DNA of 64,000 nt from Bactrocera neohumeralis. Lineage: Eukaryota; Arthropoda; Insecta; Diptera; Tephritidae. A program made the position numbers and the translations under genes. The notes under the pieces were generated by a model that searched no databases, was not told where the DNA came from, and worked only from the letters and a program-made list of their open reading frames with translations. Where the stretch lies: NCBI RefSeq assembly GCF_024586455.1, contig NC_065922.1, positions 29,198,089-29,262,088 of the forward strand, in the 5' to 3' direction. Below, piece after piece: positions 22,789 to 33,740 of the stretch. The number at the start of each line of letters is the position of its first letter. The stretch's first letter is position 1.

Positions 22789-23946
22789 TTGCGACTAAAC
22801 AGTATCCGGAAATTGTAAATAAAACGCAAAGTATTTAATTATTCATCAATATTTATTTTTTCTCCTTCAAAGTATTCCGCACCAGATGTAATACACTTGT
22901 GCCAACGATTTTTTCATTCCTCGAAACACTTTTCATTAGCAGTTTATGCCTTTAGCTCCTTCAGCAAATTTTGTTTTATCTCTTCGATCGACTGAAAACG
23001 GGTTCCACGGAGCTGCTATTTCGTTTGGGGAACAAGATAAAATCCATGAATTGTTCTTCCACAATTCCGGCCGTTTTCGATGGATGTTCTCACGCAAACG
23101 CTTCAATATGGTCAAATAGACCTCCTTATTGACCTCTACTTCTAGTATCGTCAAAAAAGGTAATTTTTTCCACTTTTATTATAGGAGAATAAAAACAGAT
23201 CACATTCGAACTTTTGCATATATAGTAAAAGGTATTATTGAACTACAAAAAAAATTATTTTATGTAAAAAAAACGATCCCGTTAATTGACATTTTTTGCG
23301 GCCGTCAGCCTAATCTTATCTGAATTGAAAAAGTAAAAATTTTTTTAATCAAAAAGCTTTTATCAAGTGCATAGTAAAGGGGTTTTGAGAATTTCGAAAA
23401 ATTGGGGATGTAGTCATAAATTTTCTAAAAACTGCCATTTTCACCCCTGTTTTTCGACCTAAAAATAGTTAAACCACTGTCAAAAATCCATTTTTCTCGG
23501 AAAAGCGCTCTATCACGCACTGAAGTATAAAATTGTCTATAAAATTCGCTTAAGTTCACGTGAATCGGTTAAATAATTCGCTCGAAATTTCAACGGCAGG
23601 ACAAAAAAGTTAGTTTCAAGGAAACGAGCCTCAAAGTTTTAGAACCTATTCTGCCTCGGGGGCCTATGTTTTCGAAAATATTCGGAGTATACCAATGAAA
23701 CTTCGGGATTATATTTTTGAATAGTTTTTCAATTGATTACCGCGAAAAATAATTTTAATTTTTGAAAATTCTAGAGGTATCTCCCCCCTTAAGCAGCTGC
23801 TGTAAACAAACTGGTTGACAGAACGCGCTCATATTTGGCATAGTTTTTGAGGACTGTCCGACCAACTTAGCAAAATACTTTTTTTTTTGTTTTCATTTAA
23901 CCAGGGAATTCAATTACAATTTCCGGGTGCTTATTTGTCGCAATAT
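22789..23946 (-). mobile_element. TIR-bounded mariner with internal deletion and foreign insert
   Basis: The ends ATTGCGACTAAACAGTATCC and (complement) GCACCCGGAAATTGTAAT form inverted repeats of about 30 bp. On the minus strand the leader (23.95-23.79 kb) is followed by ~630 bp of unrelated DNA, then the C-terminal half of the transposase. That half reads VNKEVYLTILKRLRENI, RKRPELWKNNSWIL, directly LFPK, LRGTRFQSIEEIKQN in another frame, and a final KRWHKCITSG-like end. The segment between SWIL and LFPK, which carries the second and third catalytic Asp, is deleted, and the N-terminal half is replaced by the insert. It sits inside repeat R4. Confidence 0.75.
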
Positions 23947-24325
23947 TTATATTTTTACACATGTAAAGTATTTTTTTTTATTATTGACAATTAAGTAAAT
24001 TAAAATTCAAAAATTTTAAAATCACACAAAAACTTTTTACAACAAGAAAAAGTGATCTTAATTTTGAGCGATCAATAATTACTTCTATAGAGAATAAATA
24101 ATATTTAAATGTTGTCTGATCTAAGAAGATCTGCAAGAGGACCGTACTGTCACCAAGTCGGCCACTCAACTCTGCCCCTGAACACATAGTAAACCTCGAT
24201 ATGTATTGAGGCGACGGTATATAGGATCAGATCTGCTACTGAAAATACGATATATGTGGAAAATTAAATTGATTAAAAATATTTAATAGTATTATCATAA
24301 ATTACTATGTGTTGAAGGAATAACT
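23947..24325. repeat. dispersed repeat, unit R4 right part
   Basis: Resumes the R1/R3 text after the mariner (ATTTTAAAATCACACAAAAA, TGAGCGATCAATAATTAC, TCGGCCACTCAACTCTGCC) and ends at ACTATGTGTTGAAG. Confidence 0.65.
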
Positions 24326-24334
24326 AGCATCAGC

Positions 24335-24770
24335 GATTAATACAGAGCATCATTGGACTGTTTGAAGGACCAAAACACCGAAAACGGCCACATTTGGAGA
24401 AAAGAAAGTGCTGCAAGACAATGTACCGTGTCACATGTCAGTAAAAATGATGACAAAAATCCATGAATCAGGCTTCGAATAGCTTCCGCATTCACCGTAT
24501 TCTCCAGGTCTGGCTCTCAGCAATTAGTTTCTGCTCTCAGATCTCTAAAGCATGCTCGCTCGAAGAAATGTTCGTCAAATGAAGCGGCCGCTTTTTATGC
24601 CTCAGTTTCGGCGATCACCTCTTCATGTTGAATGTTTGAGGGTCGCTATAATCAGTGTGCCATTCTTGAAGAAAATCATGTTGAATAAAACAAGCATTTT
24701 TGCCAAAAAACATGTTTTTTACTATGTTAAGCTGAGGGATTTTCTATTGGCTTGTTAAAAAGCGAAATAA
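24335..24770 (+). pseudogene. mariner transposase remnant (mellifera-like), C-terminal half
   Basis: Frames read VLQDNVPCHMSVKMMTKIHE, SPYSPGLALSN and then, shifted, the RYNQC- and LE-x-NxVE-like end. The tail NKTSIFAKKHVFYYVKLRDF follows the expected stop and is 3' UTR. The HxDN motif (here LQDN) survives; the third Asp is lost (LALSN for LAPSD). Same lineage as 5.64-6.09 kb. Confidence 0.7.
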
Positions 24771-25380
24771 TACTCTTTATCGATACAAAAGGTATCAGAA
24801 TATTGGCGTTGACTAAATTTTAACTCATTGCAAGGAATTATTGGGTGTTTAACATATATCGAGGGTTCCAAAAATACCAATTTATTCATTACATGGAATA
24901 GGAAATGTTGTTTGTTTGTGATGCCTTACGAATCTTATAAGAAGGAAGACCGAGTTTGTCTCGAAGAGCAGAAAACACGAGAGCTTGAATTAGGATTTAA
25001 TTTTTGTGTCATTGTGGTTACTTCACCACATTCTAATAAGATTTCTCGACATTTTTACTCCAAAAGCATATGAATTTACAATATATATATGTATATATGT
25101 AAAATTTTTCTAATATCCCTATCCCTATTTTTGAGTGCAATATATAATATATAGCATATTCGTATGCCTTCCGTTAATTTAACCTTTTAATGTTATCGAA
25201 ATATGGAAATATCAGCACGTAAGTAGAAATTTCAATATTTAATTATGAAAATACAGAATTTCAACTCAAAATTCCCACTGAAAATGTAAAAATGCGAATT
25301 ATATAAAGAGTAAACAGTATTTATGGTGAAGTAAATTTCTTCAACAAATAACGGTGAACGCGTAAAAAATGAGTTATGAT
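24771..25380. other. unrecognised DNA
   Basis: An 81-codon plus-strand frame at 24828-25073 shows no motif. The rest is AT-rich. Confidence 0.35.
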
Positions 25381-25950
25381 AAAACTCTGTGTTCATTGGT
25401 ATTATTTATTGGAAAGTTAAAAAGGAACGCACATGAAATGTGAAAAATATTGAATTATTATGCTGTTTTAAGCAAACTGAATTTTATGCGAAATATTTGT
25501 GCGCGTGTGTGTGCGTGCAACCACATATTTATTCCGCATTTACTCGGCGAATATTTTATTTTAACGCTAAAAAGTTTCAATATTTTTCTGCTCGACGACG
25601 ATTTAATAATTGCACACTTTTTCCCAACCCAAATATGCACCATATATGGCTGTGCTCACTTGTTTATTTACTATTTTATTACGCTCACTAGTAATGCGCG
25701 CAGTGTGGCAAGGTTGTGCGAGTCATGTAGCGGTCTCAGTCAGCTGTGAACTCTCGGTTAAAGTCATTAACATTTTATACACTCAAAATTAATGCCCAAA
25801 TGGCAAAAGTGCGACGATAATGGCGATAAGTGAAAAATGAAAGGTTTGTGATTTTACATTTTCGGGTTTCATATAGATTATAGATATATAAGTGTATGTG
25901 TGGGTGTGTGTAATAAATAAGTTGCAAAAGATAGACTATAAATGGGTATG
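25381..25950. other. apparently single-copy block with a weak promoter candidate
   Basis: Overlapping frames on both strands (60-99 codons) argue against a real coding exon. A TCAGTC with its A at 25738 is followed by CGGTTAAAGTCA, but the DPE-like word is about three bases off the +28 position and there is no TATA box. Confidence 0.25.
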
Positions 25951-26057
25951 TTTGTGCATTTTGGCCATCATGGAGTTAGTACAAAGAATAAAAATAAAGG
26001 TAATATTAATAAGATGTTTTTTTTGTGGTCTAATATTTCGTTAAGAAGTTCCTTGAT

Positions 26058-26205
26058 TCCAGAGAAAAGGTTTGCGTTCGATTTATGGTCCTTTCTGCAT
26101 TGGATATTGTTTGCATATCCGATAAACTCCATGAATTCGACAAAATAGTACAGTCAATCGAGAGAGCGACTACCACCTACATCGGCTTCGTCATGAATAA
26201 AAATC
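26058..26205 (+). pseudogene. non-LTR retrotransposon 3' fragment (copy 3, short)
   Basis: AGAGAAAAGGTTTGCGTTCG followed by TTTATGGTCCTTTCTGCATT aligns with the KxxRKIYGPLRxGN coding text of copies 1 and 2, and ACAGTCAATCGAGAGAGCGA with IVQxIxR. It is frameshifted and only about 150 bp long. Confidence 0.6.
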
Positions 26206-26379
26206 ACCTATTTTTCGAACGGTTGTTTAAACTCTCCCTCTAAATTCGTCACTGTATGAGAGTGGAGTGCTATCTCCCATGTTATGAAGCCTGGTCGTGG
26301 ACGACTTATTAGTTTTGCTAACTGACTATGGGATCCGCTATCAAGGTTACGCGATGACATTGCTATTATAGCCAGGGGT

Positions 26380-27090
26380 AAATTCGAAGACATTCTCTGC
26401 GACCTAATACAAAGAGATTTTAACCTAGCTAAAGGATAATGCAGTGCAGTTGAGCTAAACATCAACCCCTCCATGACAACCATCGTCCCATTCACGAAGC
26501 GTAGGTAACTGCCCGGCCTCACGAACCTTACCTTTGGGGGCAGAAAAGTGAAGATGACCAACATGGTCAAGTATCTTGGTCTCACGCTGGATTCCACTTT
26601 GCGGTGACAGCAACTGGTGCAGGAGTGTAGAGAACTGCTGGATAGCCTAGCGAAACGTAACCAAGTGTACCTCATTTGGGTGCCCGGTCACAAAGTTATA
26701 TCCGGGAATGAACTGGCTGATGAGCTGGCACGCTCCGCAGCATCCACGAACATGGTACATTTGTCGCGGTAGGTCCTCATACCATAAAGGAGCTATGCGA
26801 CATGCCAAGTTGCTAATTGGGGGTTACAACTTCAGCAGGTTTAAATATGTATTTAACCTCTCTACGGACAAATTCAGACTACTTGTCGTATTCTACTCTG
26901 GCCACTGCCAGCTGAAAATGCACTTATACAACATGGGCCTAGCTTCTTGCGCAAATGGCCGGCTATGAAACAGGCAGCCTGAAACACCAGAATACCTGCT
27001 ACTAGACTGCATGGCGTCTGCAGACGCAGGTTGAAGGCCCTTGGTTTCATGTTTCCACATAGGGATCACACCGCCTCGCTAAGAGATTAT
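26380..27090 (+). pseudogene. LINE ORF2 remnant with RNase H domain (jockey-superfamily type)
   Basis: Plus-strand segments read INPSMTTIVPFTKRR, VKYLGLTLDSTLR (end of the reverse transcriptase), then DSLAKRNQVYLIWVPGHK and ISGNELADELARSAAS, the RNase H signature. RQAKLLIGGYN-like text follows in another frame. The catalytic H and D of the GH-x-x-x-x-GNE-x-AD motif are present, but the DNA between the RT and RNase H regions is deleted and several stops interrupt the frame. The 155-codon minus-strand frame here is its shadow. Confidence 0.75.
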
Positions 27091-27099
27091 ATTTACTTT

Positions 27100-29825
27100 T
27101 ATATAATTTTTTTGCATATTTCAAATGTAATTTATATATTTGAGAATATTCTCCGAAAACTTGAAGTGGATCCGGCGAATATTTTCGTCGATATGAGCGT
27201 ATTTGTAATGAGGTCTCCGAAAATTTGTCTCGAAATTGTGTTTCAGTGCCTCAATCTTTCATCGTCTGTGTATTTCCTTTAATATTATGTACATACAATA
27301 ATAAATGAGCAAAAGCAGCCGTTTTTAATTAATTAATATGGGAAAATTATTTTATTTCATTAACTGTTATTCATTTCAATTGCTCATACGGCTTTCAGCT
27401 CTACAGGTGATGATTGCTCTGCGGCTGTGCACAGCGTGAGGTAGTTATAATTATATTGACTTGCCAACCGGCAGCATAATAAGTAATATAAAACAGGGTT
27501 TCCCAAACTTTTTCATGGTATTTATGATTTTTGACTTCTTACACATTCGTTGATAGAAAGCTTGATAGAAGGAAGAGAGGAAGGTGAACGCAAGTGACCA
27601 TAGTGCATTAATGAATATTTTAGCTTTTACCAATTCCAACAAGACAATTTCTGAGCGTTTGAGATTAGAGGAGTGCTCAACAATTACTACCTATGCAACA
27701 AGGGAAGAGTAAATTTTTTGTTTAGTTTCATACTGAATGTGTACCAGAAGCTGATTTGTTACTCTAAAGTCAACTGTTGGATTTGGAGGGCTATTTCAAG
27801 TCACTTCAGAGTCTTTTAGTAATCAGTATAGGCTATGTCTACCTAGCTTAGAATAGTTTTTTTCCGGCTTGAAGTATACCATATACCATTTTAATGATCG
27901 TTTTGTGTCTAGTCTGTTTATTTTGAAGCAATCTATCTCCTCTTGGTTTAAAACACCTCGTAAGTAAGGTACATATCTTCATTCCATATATTGGATTGCC
28001 TTAATTATATGTTTTCATGTAGTTTGGGAATCGCTGCCTTTCATATTTGCATAGGCTTACGTGTGTGTTTAAGTAAATATGGTTTGCTTAATACCATTTA
28101 ATAGTCAAAGATAAATAAAACGCACTTATTATTATTCAACATTCAACGGGACGGCAATCCGCTTCGTTTATTCAGTCTTTTAATTTCTACTACAATGAGA
28201 AATTAATTGCATCGACTGCACAAAATGGCATTGATAAAAGTAAATAAATGTCATATACAAAAATTAAATTTTTTAATTGGTTAAAGAGAACTTTGGCGAG
28301 CTATGAAGTGAGTTAAAGCTGAGTAGAGTTGAAGCATGAAGAGGATTGATAAATAGCCGAGTTAAGAACAATGAAAATTTTTAGAAAAAATGCAGATGAC
28401 TGTAGATTGAAGAGCATAGAGAGAGCGAATGACTTCCTCGATCAGGGATTTGGTACTTTTTTTGCTGTCAATTTTAAAACAATTTTGTGCTATCTATCAT
28501 CGGATCAAATTGGAGCCGAACTGTTTCATATAAACTGCGCAACAAACCGAATCGATATGTTTTTATCTCAATTGGAAGAACCTTTTTCGTCATCGTGTAA
28601 AATTTACCCTCCTTACGACCAGACCTGAATCTATTGCAAAAAAGACTTCTATTATAGATCGCAATAAAAGAACTTGACGACTTACACTTAGCTGAGAACA
28701 CCACATTGATTATTTTTTCTTGAGGCAAGTTGATAAAGCCAAGGAACCGAAACTGAAAACCCCAAAATTCGCTGTGTGCACTGAATCATAGCTTTCATAA
28801 ATCAAGCAAGAAGTGCACTGAAGGACTTAAAACAGTATATTAACAGGATGATTTGATATTATTGAGAGTGGTTGCTGGATTTATGATTGAAATCTATTCT
28901 CTCCAAAAAAATATCGAAAGCGGTATCGAAAGTCAGAAGGCAGAGAAAGATCATTTGTATTGAATAATATATTCGAAATTTTGCTGAAATTATTTCGCTA
29001 TGAAAGATATAAAATATTCCAACAAATTCTTTATGAAACCAGACTTTATAGCTGTAAACAAAGATTTCCAACTAAGCTGAATGATAAAAGACTCAAAATT
29101 GCATTTTTTTACTGCTGCTTGTACGAAATAATAGATAGATGAAATAAAAGAAGCAACTTTGAATCGTTTTTCAGCAGTTTAGTGGGTCCTTTCTATACTA
29201 ATGTATATCTGGTACGATTTATACCACCAGGAAGTATGGACATCCGCGATCATAAAGTCTACTGGCTTTTTTAATTTTGACTTGAGATTTTTTTATTGAA
29301 AATTAGGTTTTTTTTTGATATTAGGTCAATATAAGGAGAATAATAAATATTTTAAATAAAGGAAATTACTTTTGTTTGGGACATAAGAAGGGAGGTTACC
29401 ATCAAATTTAGTGAAAGAAAATTATTTTTTGTAAAAAAACCAAAAATTTCTTTATCCAAAATTTTCACATCGACTTTGGGGTTATGTGAAAGAAGTTTAC
29501 ATACAAAAGTTATAGATCTTTTCATTACCTAGAACTTTGTTATATAACTGTTTACCATAAGACAGGTACTTTCGCCGGAAATCGAAATAAACACATTTAT
29601 CTCGGTCTAAAAAAGCCTCAACAAAAACACGATTATTTATTAGATTTGTAGTTGTATATATATATAATTGAGAACACTGAAATTAATCACTTTATCCACC
29701 TATCGCTTCCGGGTGCCATCAACTAATGTCAAAGCAAAAAATGTTTAAATTCTTCAATTTCAAGCAGGATTAAATTTCCAACTCACATACGAATTACACT
29801 GAAACCAAAAACCGCCTGTTTGTTT
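27100..29825. other. unrecognised DNA, 2.7 kb
   Basis: I find no family resemblance. Frames at 28371-28628 (+) and 28474-28728 (-) overlap on opposite strands, and frames at 28859-29142 do likewise. None has a motif. Confidence 0.4.
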
Positions 29826-30300
29826 GTGTGGAAAAAGTGACAAATATGAGCCATAAACTAAGTTTTGTTGGCTGCCTTCTTTGTTGTTTTAACGCCCTGG
29901 GTCAATTGCTGATGCCACAAAATGACGCATTTCCGTCGCAGTGTTGCCACACGCAGCGCCACTGTAGACCCAAACACAAGAAAGTTTTTGTTTTTTATTG
30001 TTCTTGCGCAAGATATTTGCGCGTTCGTTTGTATTGCAGTTGTTGTGAGTCTCTGCACATTTTTGCTTTGCTCACTGGATGGCTGTGTGACAGGTAATCC
30101 TTGAATGTCCTTGATTATTTGCCAATTTGGCAATGATTTCTCTAATGTTTGCTATTATTAGATTTTGCTTGTATTTTTATAACCTTTGAGTATTGGGGAC
30201 TAACGTACTTGTAATACAGAGAGGATTTGGCTTATTTTTGTGAATATATATCTACATAAGAGCACATACATATTTTTGGCTTTTCGGAGCAATGTCTATA
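29826..30300. other. apparently single-copy block, coding status unclear
   Basis: Both strands carry an ~90-codon frame. The plus frame is Cys-rich (LLCCFN, CSCARYL) and starts MEKVTNMSHKLSF with a hydrophobic stretch, but the opposing frame is equally long. I would not call a gene without transcript data. Confidence 0.25.
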
Positions 30301-30311
30301 AACTTTTCTTT

Positions 30312-30712
30312 AATCCTTATATATTTTTTATACTTCTTATGTACTATTTACTATTGATTTCATTACTCTCACATTACTTATAAATCCATGTAGGAATATT
30401 TACCGCCATATCCCGCTTATTGTTTCTTCTTGTATATCCATTTTTATACTCTCGCAACAATGTTGCTAGATATAGGGTTATATATACCAAAGTGATCAGG
30501 GTGACGAGTAGAGTCGAAATCCGGATGTCTGTCTGTCCGTCCGTCCGTGCAAGCTTTAGATATCAATAAGAAGGTTAAGTTTTCTTGAATCCTTATATAT
30601 TTTTTATACTTCTTATGTATTTACTATCGATTTCATTACTTTCACATTACTTATAAATCCATGTAGGAATATGTACTGCTACTTAAACGCCCCGCTTATT
30701 GTTTCTATATCC
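30312..30712. repeat. direct repeats (~130 bp) flanking a transposon-derived spacer
   Basis: CCTTATATATTTTTTATACT starts at 30315 and again at 30591. Both are followed by ATTTACTAT-GATTTCATTACT, TAAATCCATGTAGGAATAT and CCCGCTTATTGTTTCT. Between them lies a fragment of the interspersed repeat (ACTCTCGCAACAATGTTGC, GGTGACGAGTAGAGTCG, GTCTGTCCGTCCGTCCGTGC). Confidence 0.8.
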
Positions 30713-30729
30713 AATTTTTATTGTATTTT

Positions 30730-31490
30730 TAGTATTCATTTGTTCTCATCGGTTCTTTATTTGTTTTTTATTATTTAAATGTTGATTGGTCCATACTATT
30801 TTTGGGCAACTTTTTCGAGCATTTCGCCGGAATAGCCCGAATTTCTTCGGAAATGTTGTCTTCCAAAGCTTAATAGTTGCTGGCTATATTTGACTGAGCA
30901 TTCTGCGTTAAATCATGATTATTTTTCGTTTTTTCCACATGCTATTGCGGTTGTCATAATATTATCGATGTCAGCATCTTTGAAAAAATACGGTCCAATT
31001 GAAAATTTGTTCATGTCAAATATTTTGTAAAATGATTTGCAAGCGTTTCGTGTAAGTCTATTCATGATGAAATGTCAAAGCATACTGAATCAAACACCAT
31101 GTCTGAAATCCCACGTTTGGCCAATGATGATTAGCAATATTTCAAAAATACGGTATTTGTATGTAAATGCGTAAATGTGATTATCTCAATAAAATGGCCG
31201 CAACTTAGCCCTTCCTTACTTGTAAATTCATCGTTTTTTATTATGTTATTTACTATTGCAAACGCTTTGTTCATGCGGCGCACATACATATCAAATGTTT
31301 ATATATTTAAAATATTTGCCAACAAATTAGTCCCAATAAAATGGCCGCAATAAAATCGAAATGATAGCGTTTCGCCGCACATACATATAAATGTTTATAG
31401 ATTAAAATTCCTAGCCCTAGGTAAATTTTTGACACTTTTAAAATACAATTTAACTATCTCATGAGCATAAAATTTAGGATATATTGAATT
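30730..31490. other. unrecognised DNA with a local duplication
   Basis: AATAAAATGGCCGCAA and GCGGCGCACATACATAT-AAATGTTTATA text near 31190-31310 recurs imperfectly at 31334-31410. Nothing else is recognisable. Confidence 0.4.
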
Positions 31491-31497
31491 TAAATAC

Positions 31498-32365
31498 TAC
31501 AAAATGTAATACATGTAAGCTTTTCGCATTGCTTCAGGCCTGGAAAATCAACAAATCTTGGAAAAGATTTGTGGAAGGAAAATCGCCACACATCATCTCT
31601 TCGTCGATTTCAAAGCTGCCTTTGACATCACGAAAATTACCCGCCTTTATGCCGCTATGTCTGAAGTTGGTATCCCCGTAAAACCAATACGGCTGTGAAA
31701 AATGACGTTGAGCAATACCAAAAGCTCTGCCAGGATCGGGAATGACCACTCGGAGCCGTTCGATACCAAGCGAGGTTTCAGACAAAGCGACTTCTTAAAT
31801 CAATCTATTGCTGGAAAAAATAATACGAGCTGCATAGAGAAGGCACAATCTTCTAAAAGAGTTATCAACTGGTGGCGTACCCCGATGACATCGATATCTT
31901 TGGCCATAACAACCGCGCCGTTAGTTCTGCTTTATCCATTCATCTTGAAACCAGCATTAACAGCAACAACAATGTCAGTCTCGAAATCCAACGCAGAATA
32001 ACTCATGCCTGTAGGTGCTACTTCTGATTGAGTAGGTAATTGAGAAGTAAAGTATTCTCTCGACGAACAAAGACCAAATTTTACAAGACACTCAGCACTC
32101 CTGTCCTGCTATATGGTGCAGAGGCATGGACGATGACAACATCTGATGAGTCGACGTTACGAGTTTTCAAGAGAAAGATTCGCGAAAGATTTATGGCACT
32201 CCAGTTCTGAGAGTATTTGCGTAGTGCTTGCCGGAAGAAGCAGAGGAAGAAGAAGACCCGCAATCCGTTGGGGATACCAAGGATGACCTGCCTATACTTG
32301 TAATCTACAATTGGGCTGTTCTAAACTCGCCTATAACCGCGTAAGCGGTGTCTACGACAATAAAG
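31498..32365 (+). pseudogene. non-LTR retrotransposon ORF2 with reverse-transcriptase core (copy 4)
   Basis: This is the longest LINE copy in the window. Frames give HHLFVDFKAAFD (RT motif A with its Asp, near 31599-31626), MTLSNTKSSARIGNDHSEPF, DTKRGFRQSD, and AYPDDIDIFG (motif C). After those come NNNVSLEIQRRITHACRCYF, KTLSTPVLLYGAEAWTMTTS and DESTLRVFKRKI. Motif C should read YADD but reads YPDD (31878-31889), which would be expected to disable the polymerase. Numerous shifts and stops confirm decay. The end joins TAAGCGGTGTCTACGACA, the shared 3' terminus of this family. Confidence 0.85.
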
Positions 32366-32690
32366 AAAAAGTAGTTTGCCTGTGTACACCGCGACTGACC
32401 CGAAAAAACTCCCGTCCAAATGATAATTGATGATAAGTCACACGATCTTGCCGGACACCAAAAGTTTCTTTCAGTAAATGGATTGCTCCATTGGCTGTAT
32501 GACATGTATCGCCGCCTTGGAACCAAAGGTTATTCAGATCAACATTCTCCAGTTCATAACCATATAGCATTCCACATTGACTGTATGTATGTATGTATCA
32601 TTACATCTTCATTTTTCAAAAATATGCACCAATGATGCCCTCTGCCCATAGACCACACCAACCAGAGTGATAGTTGAGTACGTAACGGCG
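32366..32690. other. unrecognised DNA
   Basis: Short overlapping frames without motifs on both strands; no repeat match inside the window. Confidence 0.3.
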
Positions 32691-32861
32691 TCTTAACCAT
32701 GGCTTATGGATTATTATCACTCCAAATGCAACAATTTTGTTTATTAACGTACCTATTCAACCGAAAGTGAACTTCGTCGTTAAAATAAAATTTCTTGTGA
32801 AAATCGGGATCGGTGACCATCTTGTTTTGGGCCCATTTACCGAACGTGCGACAGGCACGGA
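32691..32861 (-). pseudogene. Tc1/mariner-superfamily transposase fragment (different lineage)
   Basis: The minus frame contains FGKWAQNKMVTDPDFHKKFY and FNDEVHFRLNRYVNKQNCCI. This is a first-Asp segment (normally F-S-D-E-x-H-F) of a transposase lineage distinct from the other mariners here, with Asp and Glu kept. It ends abruptly at the neighbouring plus-strand mariner. Confidence 0.6.
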
Positions 32862-33541
32862 TTGGTGCTTGAGAATCGACAATAAACATTTAGAGATATT
32901 ACTGGCATTATTGGAATATCGGAAGGATCAGTGAAAATCATTTTGAGAGATCATTTGGGCCTAAGAAAAGTGAGAGCAAGATTGGTTGCAAAATCACAAA
33001 CTTTTTTCGAAAAACAGCGTCACGTGAACGTCTGTGAATCAATTCTTTCCGACTTACAGGATGACATGAAACGTATTATTACTTGCAATGAGTTTTGCAT
33101 CTATGCTTACGACCCGGAAACAGACAATTAATCGGCCGAATATCTTGGGGCAAAGGTGAGCCGAAGTCGAAAAAACCACGTCAAAGCATGTCAAAAGTCT
33201 AGTTTATGTTTACAGTTTTCTTTGATTCCGATTCGAGGTGTGTGGCACTCCCAATTCCTTCCATCCGGTGTCGGAACAGTTTAGCTCCGTTTGTCTTCTG
33301 ACTATTTAGCAAACTCAAACGACCGCTTTGGGGAAACCATCTTGAGTCAATTGAAGACATTAAACGTGAATTGCTTGAAGACTATTCCGAAAATTGACTT
33401 AAAATCTGTTTCGAGGATTGGAAAAACGTTGGCTCAAGTGTACTGGGGCAAATAGGGAATAACTTTGAGGGAGACGACGTATATTTTGAAGAATAAGTTA
33501 AAAAATTTCAAATTATGAACAAAGTCTTACTATTTTTTGCT
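32862..33541 (+). mobile_element. internally deleted mariner element (copy M2)
   Basis: Frames read LVLENRQ-like, GIIGISEGSVKIILRDHLGL, RKVRARLVAKSQTFFEKQRH, VNVCESILSDLQDDMKRIIT, then C-NEF in place of GDET, IYAYDPETDN, PKSKKPRQSMSK-like, RCVALPIPS-like, then LAPFVF (normally LAPCDF) with the middle deleted, and NNFEGDDVYFEE at the C-terminus. The right end CTTACTATTTTTTGCTCACT is a terminal repeat. The left terminal repeat is missing. The deleted part carries the second Asp. Confidence 0.8.
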
Positions 33542-33547
33542 CACTGT

Positions 33548-33740
33548 AGTATATGGCTTGGCTTGGTCATGTCGTTGGAGTGGATGAAAAGACTTCAGCT
33601 TTGATAGTATTCGAGACACCACCCCCTGCGGGAAGTAGAGGAAGAGAAAGAATTCAACTCCGTTGAAAAGACCAGGTGGGGAAGGACCACTTGGACTCTA
33701 ATAGGTGCCAAACAGCGAAAAGGAAGAAGGACTGGCGGCC
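33548..33740 (+). pseudogene. non-LTR retrotransposon ORF2, 3' end fragment (copy 5)
   Basis: MAWLGHVVGVDEKTSALIVF and PPPAGSRGRERIQLR, a stop, then KDQVGKD match the terminal WLGHVVRMDEN-to-KDQVEEDL region of copies 1 and 2. It begins seven bases beyond the mariner end, so the mariner may have landed in a LINE copy. Confidence 0.75.

Noticed and set aside
25440..25792. Four overlapping frames of 60-99 codons
   Set aside because: Open in several frames and on both strands, no motif; composition effect.
26208..26675. 155-codon minus-strand frame
   Set aside because: It is the opposite strand of the LINE reverse-transcriptase/RNase H remnant, whose motifs read on the plus strand.
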